NCBI GenBank assembly: GCA_003242675.1
Contig: QGVE01000154.1
Coordinates: 1 to 5,390 of the forward strand
Length of the DNA stretch: 5,390 nucleotides
Direction: 5' to 3'
From: Bacillota bacterium
Lineage (GTDB): Bacteria; Bacillota_E; Symbiobacteriia; Symbiobacteriales; Symbiobacteriaceae
The position numbers and the translations under genes are program-made. Shown one piece after another: positions 1-5,366 of this stretch (positions are counted from its first letter, which is position 1; every line of letters begins with the position of its first letter). The notes beneath the pieces were generated by a model. The model was not told the DNA's origin. It made no database searches and saw only the letters and a program-made list of their open reading frames with translations.

Positions 1-710
1 CCCCCCCGGTGTGTTTTTTCGGGTTCATCAAGACTCGCCCCCCCCAGCACCCGGCCCACCAACAGCCCCGGGATCACGGTGCCTATGCGGATCCCCGCCG
101 TGGCTACGAGGTTGAGGCCGATCGCCGCCACCATGAGGCCGCCGGCGGCGCTGATCTCCCGGATCACCGCGTCGGTCAGGAATCCGCTGATGGCCGAGGC
201 GGCCAGGGTAATCGTGCCCTGGTAGACCAGCACCGGGATCGCCGCGAACATGACGCCGACGCCCATCACCGAGCCGAACATGATGGACGCCACGCCGTCC
301 AGGATCGACTTGGCGTAGAGGATCGACGGGTTGCCGCTGAGGCCGTCCTCCAGCGCCCCGGTGATCGCCATGGCCCCGGTGCAGAACAGCAGCGAGGCCT
401 GGACGAAGCCCTTGGCGAACCCGCCCCGCTGGGTAAAGGGCCAGCGCTCCAGCCGCTTCGCCCACGCTTGCAGCCGGTCCTCGATCCGCAGCCACTCGCC
501 GATCATCGTCCCCAGGGCCAGCGAGACCACCAGGAGCAGGATGCTCTCGGTTGCCCAGGCCATCTTCAGCCCGATCAGCACCACGGCCAGCCCCAGGGCC
601 TTCATGGTGCTCGTGCGCATCTCCTCCGGTACCGCCGGGATCACCAGGCTCCCCAGCGCCCCGCCCAGCAGCACCGCTCCCACGTTTGCCAGGGTGCCCA
701 GTCCGACCAC
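1..710 (-). CDS. DUF554 family integral membrane protein (YqgA/YdfK-like), 3' end outside window
   Basis: The minus strand is open from a GTG at 710 to the window edge, giving 236 codons with no stop. The start is fixed by an in-frame TAA at 726-728 and a GGGAGG site 8 bases before the GTG. The protein is a polytopic membrane protein with about seven hydrophobic stretches, roughly residues 3-24, 38-53, 56-72, 103-120, 138-164, 186-206 and 208-224. The central part, from LFCTGAMAITGAL (108-120) through GLSGNPSILYAKSILDG (123-139), is the hallmark of DUF554 as I recall it from E. coli YqgA and B. subtilis YdfK. Those proteins are about 230 residues long, so the stop should lie just past the edge. 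The family's function is not established; a transport role is often suggested. The gene starts 45 bases after the diguanylate cyclase stop on the same strand and may share its transcript. Family call is firm, function is not. Confidence 0.9.
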   Translation of the reverse strand, partial: MVGLGTLANVGAVLLGGALGSLVIPAVPEEMRTSTMKALGLAVVLIGLKMAWATESILLLVVSLALGTMIGEWLRIEDRLQAWAKRLERWPFTQRGGFAKGFVQASLLFCTGAMAITGALEDGLSGNPSILYAKSILDGVASIMFGSVMGVGVMFAAIPVLVYQGTITLAASAISGFLTDAVIREISAAGGLMVAAIGLNLVATAGIRIGTVIPGLLVGRVLGGASLDEPEKTHRG

Positions 711-718
711 AAGCGCTT

Positions 719-724
719 CCTCCC
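719..724 (-). promoter_or_regulatory. Ribosome binding site of the DUF554 gene
   Basis: GGGAGG on the minus strand sits 8 bases before GTG 708-710. Because an in-frame stop lies just upstream at 726-728, this site decides the GTG start. The 45-base gap back to the upstream stop is clearly richer in A and T than the genes around it, so a weak promoter of its own is possible. I see no convincing -35/-10 pair there. Confidence 0.75.
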
Positions 725-755
725 GTTACTACTTTAGCAGAATACAGTTTCGGTC

Positions 756-2003
756 TTATTCCTGCGGATCCTGCTGGTCCCGGCCGGGGGATGCCTCGTC
801 CGTGCGGACGCAGTTGCGGCCCGCGTTCTTCGCGGCGTAAAGGGCGCTGTCGGCCCGCTGAAGCAGTCCTTCAACCGAGCCGTAGTGCGGCTTCCATTCG
901 ACCACGCCGCAGCTCATCGTGAAGCGGATGGTGCCGCTGCGGGTCTCGACCGCGAGCTGCTCGCAGGTGGCGCGCAGCCGCTCGGCCACGCGGACCGCCT
1001 GCTCCAGCGTGGTCGAGGGAAGGAGGACGGCGAACTCGTCGCCGCCGATCCGGCCGATCACGTCCTCGGAGCGCAGGGTCCGCCGCCCGGCCTCGACCAC
1101 CCGGCGCAGCACCTCGTCGCCGGCTGCGTGGCCGTAGCGGTCGTTGATGCGCTTGAAGTGGTCGACGTCCATCAGCACGAGCGAGGTGGGGCGGGAGCGG
1201 CGGCCGGCCCGGAGCAGCTCCTGCTCGCAGATCTGGACGAAGAAGCGCCGGTTGTGCGCGCCGGTCAGCTCGTCCGTCGTCGCCGCCTGCTTCAGGTCGT
1301 CCTCCAGCTGCTTGCGCTCGGTGATGTCGCGGAACACGCAGACGAGGACGGCGCCGTCGAGGCCTCCCGCGGGCAGCGCGCCGGTGCTGACCTCCACCCA
1401 GCGGGTCGACCCGTCCGGGCGCCGGACGGTCAGCTCGACCACCGTGCCGGGCCGCGGCAGCGCGTCGCAGCCGGTGATGGCGGAGAGCAGGCGGCCGGTC
1501 AGCTCCTCGGGCGCGCAGCCCAGCAGCGACCGCGCCGAGGGGCTGACGTAGACGAACCGGCCCTCGCCGTCCAGCGTGGCGATCACGTCGGCCACGTTCT
1601 CGGCGAGCAGCCGGTAGCGCGCCTCGCTCCGCTCCAGCTCCGCCCTCGCCCTGGCGAGGGCTTCGGTCATCCGGTTGAAGGCCGCGGAGAACTCCCCGAG
1701 GTCTTCCACGCGCTGGGAGAAGTCGCCGGCCGCGACCTGCTGCACCTGCCAGGTGAGGTGGCGCAGGCGGGCCTGCAGCGACTTCAGGCACCCGGCGAGC
1801 GGCCCCCGCTCGCGGATCGGATGGCTCAGGTCGCCCCGGCAGATGTGGGTGAGGTGGGTCCGCAGGGCGCTCAGGTCCCGGTAGAGGGCGGCAAACCCGG
1901 CGTGGCCCTCCAGCTCCGGCGGGGGCTCCGGGCTGGCCTGCGGATCGGCGAGCAGCCGCTGGAGCGCCTCCACGGCCCGGTCCAGCGAAGCCCCTTCGGT
2001 CAC
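756..2003 (-). CDS. Diguanylate cyclase: tandem HAMP-like modules, PAS, GGDEF
   Basis: This 415-residue protein should make c-di-GMP from two GTP. Residues 41-117 hold two HAMP-like units of equal size, each with a GD(L/F)S motif (57-60 and 93-96). A PAS domain covers about 128-235, ending in the typical FRDITERKQLE. The GGDEF domain covers about 240-400, with DELTGAHNRR (244-253), the metal-binding DVDHF (279-283) and GGDEF (320-324). RSED (311-314), exactly five residues before GGDEF, matches the RxxD inhibitory I-site, so product inhibition is expected. No membrane segment is visible, so the protein is probably cytoplasmic. The reading frame is open further upstream, to 2660, but I chose GTG 2001-2003: the upstream part lies over the V4R gene and reads as low-complexity shadow, and this start overlaps the V4R stop as GTGA. 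The ligand of the PAS domain is unknown. Enzyme class is very likely. Confidence 0.93.
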   Translation of the reverse strand: MTEGASLDRAVEALQRLLADPQASPEPPPELEGHAGFAALYRDLSALRTHLTHICRGDLSHPIRERGPLAGCLKSLQARLRHLTWQVQQVAAGDFSQRVEDLGEFSAAFNRMTEALARARAELERSEARYRLLAENVADVIATLDGEGRFVYVSPSARSLLGCAPEELTGRLLSAITGCDALPRPGTVVELTVRRPDGSTRWVEVSTGALPAGGLDGAVLVCVFRDITERKQLEDDLKQAATTDELTGAHNRRFFVQICEQELLRAGRRSRPTSLVLMDVDHFKRINDRYGHAAGDEVLRRVVEAGRRTLRSEDVIGRIGGDEFAVLLPSTTLEQAVRVAERLRATCEQLAVETRSGTIRFTMSCGVVEWKPHYGSVEGLLQRADSALYAAKNAGRNCVRTDEASPGRDQQDPQE

Positions 2004-2524
2004 GGGTCGCTCACCGCCTCCGCCACGAACCGGCAGATCCGCTCGCCGCTGCACCAGCAGTCCACCTCGGTCACCCGGTACCGGCGGCCGGTGGCGTGCG
2101 CGAGGATGCCGGCGAGGAAGCCCTCGTCGAACTTGCAGACCTCCGTGTCCGCCTCGGGCAGGCCCGAGCAGTCCATGTCCTCCTCGACGGTGAAGACGAA
2201 GCGGCCCTTCTCCGGATCCGCCTCCTCCATGCGCACGATGCCGATGCCGTACTCCCGGAACAGGGCCTGGAGCCGGCGCACGGAATCGGAGAGGGAGGTC
2301 ACCGGCTCCAGCCAGCGCTCGGCGAACGCCTCGCCTGCGAGCTGGCCCGCCTCCCTGACCATCTGGTCCGCGGCGTCGGCGCCCAGCCGCTCCTCCAGCA
2401 CCCGGCGGAGGCTGAACTGCATGAGCCGGTACATCTCCAGCCGCGCCATGGGTCCCAAGTGGGGGCGACCCACGGCGATGTCCCCGATCGCGTCCCACGT
2501 GAAGCGGCGTTTGCTCTCCTGCAT
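2000..2524 (-). CDS. V4R (4-vinyl reductase-type) domain sensor protein
   Basis: This 174-residue soluble protein belongs to the V4R group, whose domains bind small ligands or metal through conserved cysteines. The N-terminal half (about 8-90) is helical, with FTWDAIGDI (8-16) and GRPHLGP (19-25). The V4R core is about 88-168: EEDMDCSGLP (114-123), CKFDEGFLAGIL (130-141) and EVDCWCSGERICRF (153-166). Cys119, Cys130, Cys156 and Cys164 sit where the family has its conserved cysteines; Cys158 is extra. The ATG start has GGGAGGAGGG just before it. The stop overlaps the GTG of the diguanylate cyclase by 4 bases, so the two are probably translated together. I recall the same V4R-GGDEF neighbour pair in other Firmicutes, which suggests that this protein senses a signal and controls the cyclase. 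The ligand cannot be read from the sequence. Confidence 0.88.
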   Translation of the reverse strand: MQESKRRFTWDAIGDIAVGRPHLGPMARLEMYRLMQFSLRRVLEERLGADAADQMVREAGQLAGEAFAERWLEPVTSLSDSVRRLQALFREYGIGIVRMEEADPEKGRFVFTVEEDMDCSGLPEADTEVCKFDEGFLAGILAHATGRRYRVTEVDCWCSGERICRFVAEAVSDP

Positions 2525-2530
2525 CCGTCA

Positions 2531-2540
2531 CCCTCCTCCC
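2531..2540 (-). promoter_or_regulatory. Strong ribosome binding site of the V4R gene
   Basis: On the minus strand GGGAGGAGGG lies 6 bases before ATG 2522-2524. It is the strongest ribosome binding site in the V4R-cyclase-DUF554 cluster and supports this ATG as the first start of the cluster. Confidence 0.75.
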
Positions 2541-2561
2541 TGGGCCCCAGGCGGGCAAGAC

Positions 2562-2600
2562 CATCACTCTATGTTTTAGTTTTCCAACAGTCGCATAGTC
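2562..2600 (-). promoter_or_regulatory. AT-rich patch, possible promoter of the V4R/cyclase cluster
   Basis: A short AT-rich island (minus strand TTGGAAAACTAAAACATAG, 2569-2587) stands out in very GC-rich surroundings, 45-60 bases before the V4R start. That is the place and composition expected of a promoter. No -35/-10 pair with good spacing matches the housekeeping consensus; CATAGA at 2567-2572 is a weak -10 candidate. An alternative sigma factor or an activator site is possible. The call rests on location and composition only. Confidence 0.3.
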
Positions 2601-2658
2601 CCTGCTGCGAAGGGTCGGTCGGCAGGGGCCGGGACCGCCGGCTCCGCCGGCGGCCGAC
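2600..2658. repeat. Cluster of GC-rich inverted repeats upstream of the V4R gene
   Basis: Three overlapping inverted repeats can be seen. CCCTGC (2600-2605) pairs with GCAGGG (2622-2627). GTCGGC (2618-2623) pairs with GCCGAC (2653-2658). CCGCCGG (2635-2641) pairs with CCGGCGG (2647-2653) around a 5-base loop and nests inside the second. The first and second share bases, so they cannot both form at once. No T tract follows on either strand. They could be part of a readthrough barrier after the thioredoxin gene, a leader structure, or a by-product of base composition. Confidence 0.4.
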
Positions 2659-2664
2659 ATGCGG

Positions 2665-2690
2665 GGACCCGGGCACTCGGGCCCGGGTCC
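2665..2690 (-). terminator. Perfect 10-bp hairpin directly after the thioredoxin-fold gene
   Basis: GGACCCGGGC (2665-2674) and GCCCGGGTCC (2681-2690) form a perfect 10-bp stem with a 6-base loop. It begins 3 bases past the stop of the thioredoxin-fold gene (2694-2696), where an intrinsic terminator would sit. No U tract follows in the direction of transcription, so termination may be partial or need a factor. It could instead protect the 3' end of the message. Confidence 0.45.
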
Positions 2691-2693
2691 GGT

Positions 2694-3278
2694 TCACGGC
2701 CGGCCGCCGCCGGGAGACCGCCGCAGCGCCCCGTGCAGGGCCTCCAGCAGCTCGTCCGTCACCCCGTGGGGCATCACCCGGTCGTAGGCCGCGGAGAGCT
2801 CGGCGACGAACCGCGCAAACGCCGCGGGCCGTTCCGGGTCCCCCTGGGGCGGCAGCGGGAGCAGGTGCCGCACCGCCTCCTTCACGGCCCGGGGCCGGCT
2901 GCCCCAGTGCACGAGGTACTCCAAGTCCCGGTCCATGAAGATGAAGCAGGGGATCGCCCGGGACCTGCCGTCCTCCAGATACTGGTCCATGATGTCCAGG
3001 TTCTGGTCGCGGAAGAACCAGCGGGCCTCGATGCCGGCTTCCTCCGCGAACCGGGCCAGCAGCGGGCCCGTCCGCGCAGCGTCGCCGCACCAGTACTCCT
3101 CCAGCACCAGCACCTTGAGCCCCAGGGGCCGCAAGGCCTCCAGGGCTGCCTTCTGCTCGGGCGTGAAGGTGACGGACTCGTACACCGCCTGCCGCCGCTC
3201 CTTGTGCTCGGTCGCCCCGGCCAGGTACTCGCCCCACATGAGCCCCGTCGCAAACCGCTCTGGCGATACGACTGGCAT
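2694..3278 (-). CDS. Thioredoxin-fold protein with single-cysteine WCGDA site (Thioredoxin_9-like)
   Basis: This 194-residue cytoplasmic protein has a thioredoxin fold over about residues 50-140. The strand LKVLVLEEYWCGDA (54-67) carries the active-site position, with Cys64 but no second cysteine (CGDA in place of CxxC). FRDQNLDIMDQYL (89-101) and the cis-proline loop RAIPC (107-111) follow, then FIFMDRD (112-118). I recognise the DQNLxxMDQYL and WCGDA pattern from a thioredoxin-like family of similar length in Bacillus and relatives, usually annotated only as thioredoxin family protein. With one cysteine it cannot perform the usual dithiol exchange at this site; Cys111, beside the cis-proline, could matter. 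Its substrate is unknown. ATG 3276-3278 was chosen because GGGGAGGGG lies just before it and the family homology begins soon after; the frame is open upstream to 3650 but covers the divergent gene. No signal peptide. Confidence 0.87.
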   Translation of the reverse strand: MPVVSPERFATGLMWGEYLAGATEHKERRQAVYESVTFTPEQKAALEALRPLGLKVLVLEEYWCGDAARTGPLLARFAEEAGIEARWFFRDQNLDIMDQYLEDGRSRAIPCFIFMDRDLEYLVHWGSRPRAVKEAVRHLLPLPPQGDPERPAAFARFVAELSAAYDRVMPHGVTDELLEALHGALRRSPGGGRP

Positions 3279-3283
3279 ACAGA

Positions 3284-3292
3284 CCCCTCCCC
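3284..3292 (-). promoter_or_regulatory. Ribosome binding site of the thioredoxin-fold gene
   Basis: GGGGAGGGG on the minus strand is 5 bases before ATG 3276-3278. It decides this start over longer versions of the same open frame that would run into the divergent gene. Confidence 0.7.
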
Positions 3293-3430
3293 GTCGCCGT
3301 TTGGACTGTCTGCACTTTCGACGTGGCCGGCCGCGCGCGTGGTGCGGGGGACAGCCGGGGGCCTTCACTGCGCGCGGACGCATACTCCGGCGGGCCGAAG
3401 CGCACAGTAATGGTTGACCACAAGCCGAAA
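3293..3430. other. Divergent intergenic region between thioredoxin-fold and glycine-zipper genes
   Basis: This stretch must hold the promoters for both divergent genes. It is GC-rich, with a GGCCGGCC palindrome at 3324-3331. For the plus-strand gene, TACTCC and AGTAAT with a 17-base spacer near 3385-3413 is the best pair I can find, and it is weak. TTGACC near 3414 is too close to the start to be a -35 box for that gene. No clear operator was found. Confidence 0.3.
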
Positions 3431-3441
3431 GGAGAACAGCC

Positions 3442-3723
3442 ATGGCTGAAGAGCGCAAGAAGCACTCGCAGTCGCAGGAGCGCACCGGGTCGGCCGCGGA
3501 CGCCGGGGCCGGCACCAACATGGCCAAGGGCGCGGCCGGGGTGACGGGCGCCATCACCGGGGCGGCCCTGGGCTCGGCTGCCGGCCCCCTGGGCACGGCG
3601 GCCGGGGCGATCGCGGGCGGCCTCGCCGGCGCCGCGATGGCCGACGACACCGAGGATCAGACCGCTGGGCAGAACCGCCGCCGCAACCGGTACGGCAGCG
3701 AGGAGGAAGACGGGAGCCGGTAG
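3442..3723 (+). CDS. Small glycine-zipper protein, function unknown
   Basis: This 93-residue protein starts at an ATG with AAAGGAG 7 bases upstream (3428-3434) and ends at TAG before a strong terminator, so it looks like a one-gene transcript. The N-terminal part (1-28) is polar and charged (MAEERKKHSQSQER at 1-14). Residues 30-66 are almost only Gly, Ala and small hydrophobic residues. Glycines at 36, 40, 44 and 48 form one GxxxG zipper, Pro49-Leu50 makes a turn, and glycines at 51, 55, 59 and 63 form a second. The tail (68-93) is very polar, ending in an arginine patch (NRRRNR, 78-83) and an acidic patch (EEED, 87-90). There is no signal peptide or lipobox, which separates it from the outer-membrane glycine-zipper lipoproteins. 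A helical hairpin that inserts in or lies on a membrane is plausible. I do not recognise the family; no function is claimed. Confidence 0.8.
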   Translation: MAEERKKHSQSQERTGSAADAGAGTNMAKGAAGVTGAITGAALGSAAGPLGTAAGAIAGGLAGAAMADDTEDQTAGQNRRRNRYGSEEEDGSR

Positions 3724-3738
3724 CGGGCGCGCACACCC

Positions 3739-3776
3739 AAAGACCCCGGGGCGGAGGTTCCGCCTCCGGGGTCTTT
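3739..3776 (+). terminator. Strong hairpin terminator, probably bidirectional
   Basis: AAAGACCCCGG (3739-3749) pairs with CCGGGGTCTTT (3766-3776). Inside it GGCGGA (3750-3755) pairs with TCCGCC (3759-3764), leaving a 3-base loop and one bulged T at 3765. The stem starts 15 bases after the stop of the glycine-zipper gene. Because the outer arms are A-rich on one side and T-rich on the other, each strand ends in TCTTT, so it can also stop the convergent minus-strand transcript from the small membrane protein gene at 3821-3967. The T tract is short, as is common in GC-rich genomes. Confidence 0.85.
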
Positions 3777-3820
3777 CCGTGCCGCTTCCGGGTCCTGCAG
3801 GTTCGACTATCTGGGATTCG

Positions 3821-3967
3821 TCAGGCCGTCAGGTACGTCCAGATGAGGTAGACCAGGCAGCCCAACACGAAGGCAGGCACGACCGCCAGGTAGAGCAGGT
3901 TCACCCGCTCCAGCCAGTCGCTCCTCCGGAAGGCCGTGTAGTAAGTGCGGTGTGTCTGCCTGAGCAT
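3821..3967 (-). CDS. 48-residue single-span membrane protein, function unknown
   Basis: On the minus strand an ATG at 3965-3967 opens a 49-codon frame ending in TGA at 3821-3823. GGGAGGG (3974-3980) lies 6 bases before the ATG. The product starts with a basic, aromatic stretch (MLRQTHRTYYTAFRRSDWLE, 1-20). One hydrophobic helix follows from about residue 23 to 46, with VVPAFVLGCLVYLIW at 29-43. By the positive-inside rule the N-terminus should face the cytoplasm. The gene is flanked by the bidirectional terminator on its 3' side, and codon choice is GC-rich like its neighbours. It lies 214 bases after the NuoF-like gene on the same strand, so it may share that transcript. A helper or anchor for a membrane complex is possible, but nothing in the sequence proves it. 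The ribosome site, the single helix and the fit to the terminator make it likely to be real. Confidence 0.7.
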   Translation of the reverse strand: MLRQTHRTYYTAFRRSDWLERVNLLYLAVVPAFVLGCLVYLIWTYLTA

Positions 3968-4181
3968 GCGCTTCCCTCCCGACTCCGGCGCGCGGGGTGC
4001 TGCTTCTCCAGCCTCAGCTTACCCGTGGAACCGGAGCCGGGGGTAGGCGCATTCGGGCCTAATTCCGACGGCGCGGACGAGCTATTTTTGCCCGGGACTT
4101 TCCTACCTTTCTGATCCCATGAGCGGCGGCGGGGCCTGCTTTCAGGGAAGTAGGCGGTGGGCTAGACCGTGCACGGAGGGA
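3968..4181. other. Intergenic region between the small membrane protein and the NuoF-like gene
   Basis: No gene, RNA or clear terminator is visible here. There is a short AT-rich patch near 4081-4118 (plus strand CTATTTTTGCCC followed by ACTTTCCTACC) and a 10-base palindrome, CCGTGCACGG, at 4167-4176 just past the NuoF-like stop. The patch could hold a minus-strand promoter for the 48-residue protein, but I find no well-spaced -35/-10 pair. Without a terminator, readthrough from the NuoF-like gene is possible. Confidence 0.4.
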
Positions 4182-5366
4182 CTACGACCAGGCCGCGGGC
4201 GGGAACGCCTGCAGGGCCCGCAGCGCGAAGCGGGCCGTGCCGGTGGGGAGGGCGCAGTTGCCCCGCCCGTAGAGCAGGACCTCCGCCCGGCGGCGGGCCT
4301 CGGCCAGGTCGCCGGCCTCCAGCGCGCGCAGGAGGGCCTCGTGCCCCTCCTTGCAGCCGCGGCACTGGCCGCAGGAGCCCCGGCTGAGCAGCGCCACGTT
4401 CTCCCGCACCAGGGCGGGCAGCGCACCGTCGGACCGGCGGAAGACGATCACCGCCGAGTTGCCCATGGTGGTGCCCAGGGCCGCCAGGTCCTCGTAGGTC
4501 AGCGGCACGTCCAGCTCATCGGGCCGGAGCGGCCCGGAGCCCAGGCCGCCCGGCAGCACGGCCAGGATCTCCTCCCGGGGCGGCGCCCCCGCCCGGACGA
4601 GCAGATCCCAGAGCAGCGTGCCGTGGGGCACCTCGTACACCCCAGGCCGGTCGACGGCCCCGGTCACCGTGAAGAGGGCTGTGCCGGGGCAGGCGGGGGT
4701 GCCCACGGCCCGGATGCGCTCCGGGCCCAGCCGGAACAGCGCGGCGACGGCGGCCAGGCTCTCCACGTTCTGCACCAGGGTCGGCCGGCCCCGGAGCCCG
4801 ATCTCCTCCGGCCGGGGCGGCTTGGGCTGGGGATACCCCTCCAGCCCTTCCAGGGCGTCCAGGATGGCCGTCTCCTCGCCGGACACCGCCGTCGGGGCCG
4901 AGGGCTGCACCGTCACCGAGACGCCGCCGAGCAGCCCGGCGGCGCGGGCCTCGGCGACGGCCTGTTCCGCCCCGGCGAGGGCCTCCGGCGAGTCGCCGCG
5001 CACGCAAAGGTACGTCTCCCGGGCCCCGAGGGCGTGGGCGGCGATGAGGAGCCCCTCCAATACCCGGTGGGGGAAGCGGGCGAGCAGGAACCGGTCCTTC
5101 TGGCTCACCGCCTGCGACTCGGCGCCGTTGGCGACCACGTACCGCTCCGGCACGGCGGCCGCCGCGACCCGCTGCCACTTCTCAAAGATGGGGCGGCCCT
5201 CGCCGCTGCCGCCCCGGCCCCGCAGGCCCGCGTGCTGCAGCTGCTCCAGGACCCAGCCGCTGCTCCGGTCCCGGGCGGCCGCCAGGCCGGCGTAGCCGCC
5301 CCGCGCCCGGTACGAATCGAGGTCCTCGCGCCCATCCTGCGCCGGCTCGGTGATCAGGTGGGTCAC
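4182..5366 (-). CDS. Divergent NuoF/51-kDa-like flavin and iron-sulfur protein with SLBB domain
   Basis: This 394-residue protein has the order of the NADH-binding 51-kDa subunit of complex I and related dehydrogenases: a flavin region (about 45-200), an SLBB domain (230-290) and a C-terminal four-helix cluster domain (315-390). Recognisable parts are GLRGRGGSG (47-55), SGEETAI (162-168), PTLVQNVESLAA (195-206), RPGVYEVPHGTLLWDLL (240-256) and SCGQCRGCKEG (331-341). Cys332, Cys335, Cys338 and Cys371 should bind an N3-type 4Fe-4S cluster. Oddly, the flavin loop GFPTGxKW is GEGRPIFEKW, and the usual DE(S/G)EPG segment reads AESQAV (82-87). The last cysteine is 33 residues after Cys338, closer than the roughly 41 in canonical NuoF. 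The end (GRGNCALPTGTARF, 367-380) recalls NuoF-like proteins of Actinobacteria. It may take electrons from a donor other than NADH. The GTG start has GGGGAGGG 8 bases upstream; the frame stays open to the edge, so a longer form is possible. Confidence 0.85.
   Translation of the reverse strand: MTHLITEPAQDGREDLDSYRARGGYAGLAAARDRSSGWVLEQLQHAGLRGRGGSGEGRPIFEKWQRVAAAAVPERYVVANGAESQAVSQKDRFLLARFPHRVLEGLLIAAHALGARETYLCVRGDSPEALAGAEQAVAEARAAGLLGGVSVTVQPSAPTAVSGEETAILDALEGLEGYPQPKPPRPEEIGLRGRPTLVQNVESLAAVAALFRLGPERIRAVGTPACPGTALFTVTGAVDRPGVYEVPHGTLLWDLLVRAGAPPREEILAVLPGGLGSGPLRPDELDVPLTYEDLAALGTTMGNSAVIVFRRSDGALPALVRENVALLSRGSCGQCRGCKEGHEALLRALEAGDLAEARRRAEVLLYGRGNCALPTGTARFALRALQAFPPAAWS

Noticed and set aside
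28..495. Minus-strand frame of 155 codons inside the DUF554 gene
   Set aside because: Same strand but a different frame from the DUF554 protein; the translation is rich in Arg, Gly and Pro with no hydrophobic helices or family motif.
885..2579. Plus-strand open frame of 564 codons opposite the cyclase and V4R genes
   Set aside because: The translation is low-complexity, rich in Arg, Gly, Ala and His, with no family motif. The opposite strand carries clear PAS, GGDEF and V4R domains, so this is a GC-driven shadow.
2004..2660. N-terminal extension of the cyclase frame up to 2660
   Set aside because: The extension runs over the V4R gene in another frame, reads as Gly/Arg/Ala-rich filler, and has no good ribosome site. 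The GTGA overlap start at 2003 fits better.
3414..3419. TTGACC as a -35 box for the glycine-zipper gene
   Set aside because: It lies about 22 bases before the ATG and overlaps the lead-in to the ribosome site, leaving no room for a -10 box and transcript start.
3279..3650. N-terminal extension of the thioredoxin-fold frame up to 3650
   Set aside because: It would lie opposite the glycine-zipper gene and cover the divergent promoter region. ATG 3276-3278 has a strong ribosome site and leaves a family-sized protein.
3779..4114. Plus-strand frame of 111 codons
   Set aside because: It starts right at the terminator hairpin with no ribosome site, lies opposite the 48-residue membrane protein, and has no recognisable motif.
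4167..4176. Palindrome CCGTGCACGG after the NuoF-like stop as a terminator
   Set aside because: Only 10 bases with no loop and no T tract in the direction of transcription. It is more likely chance or a protein site than a terminator.
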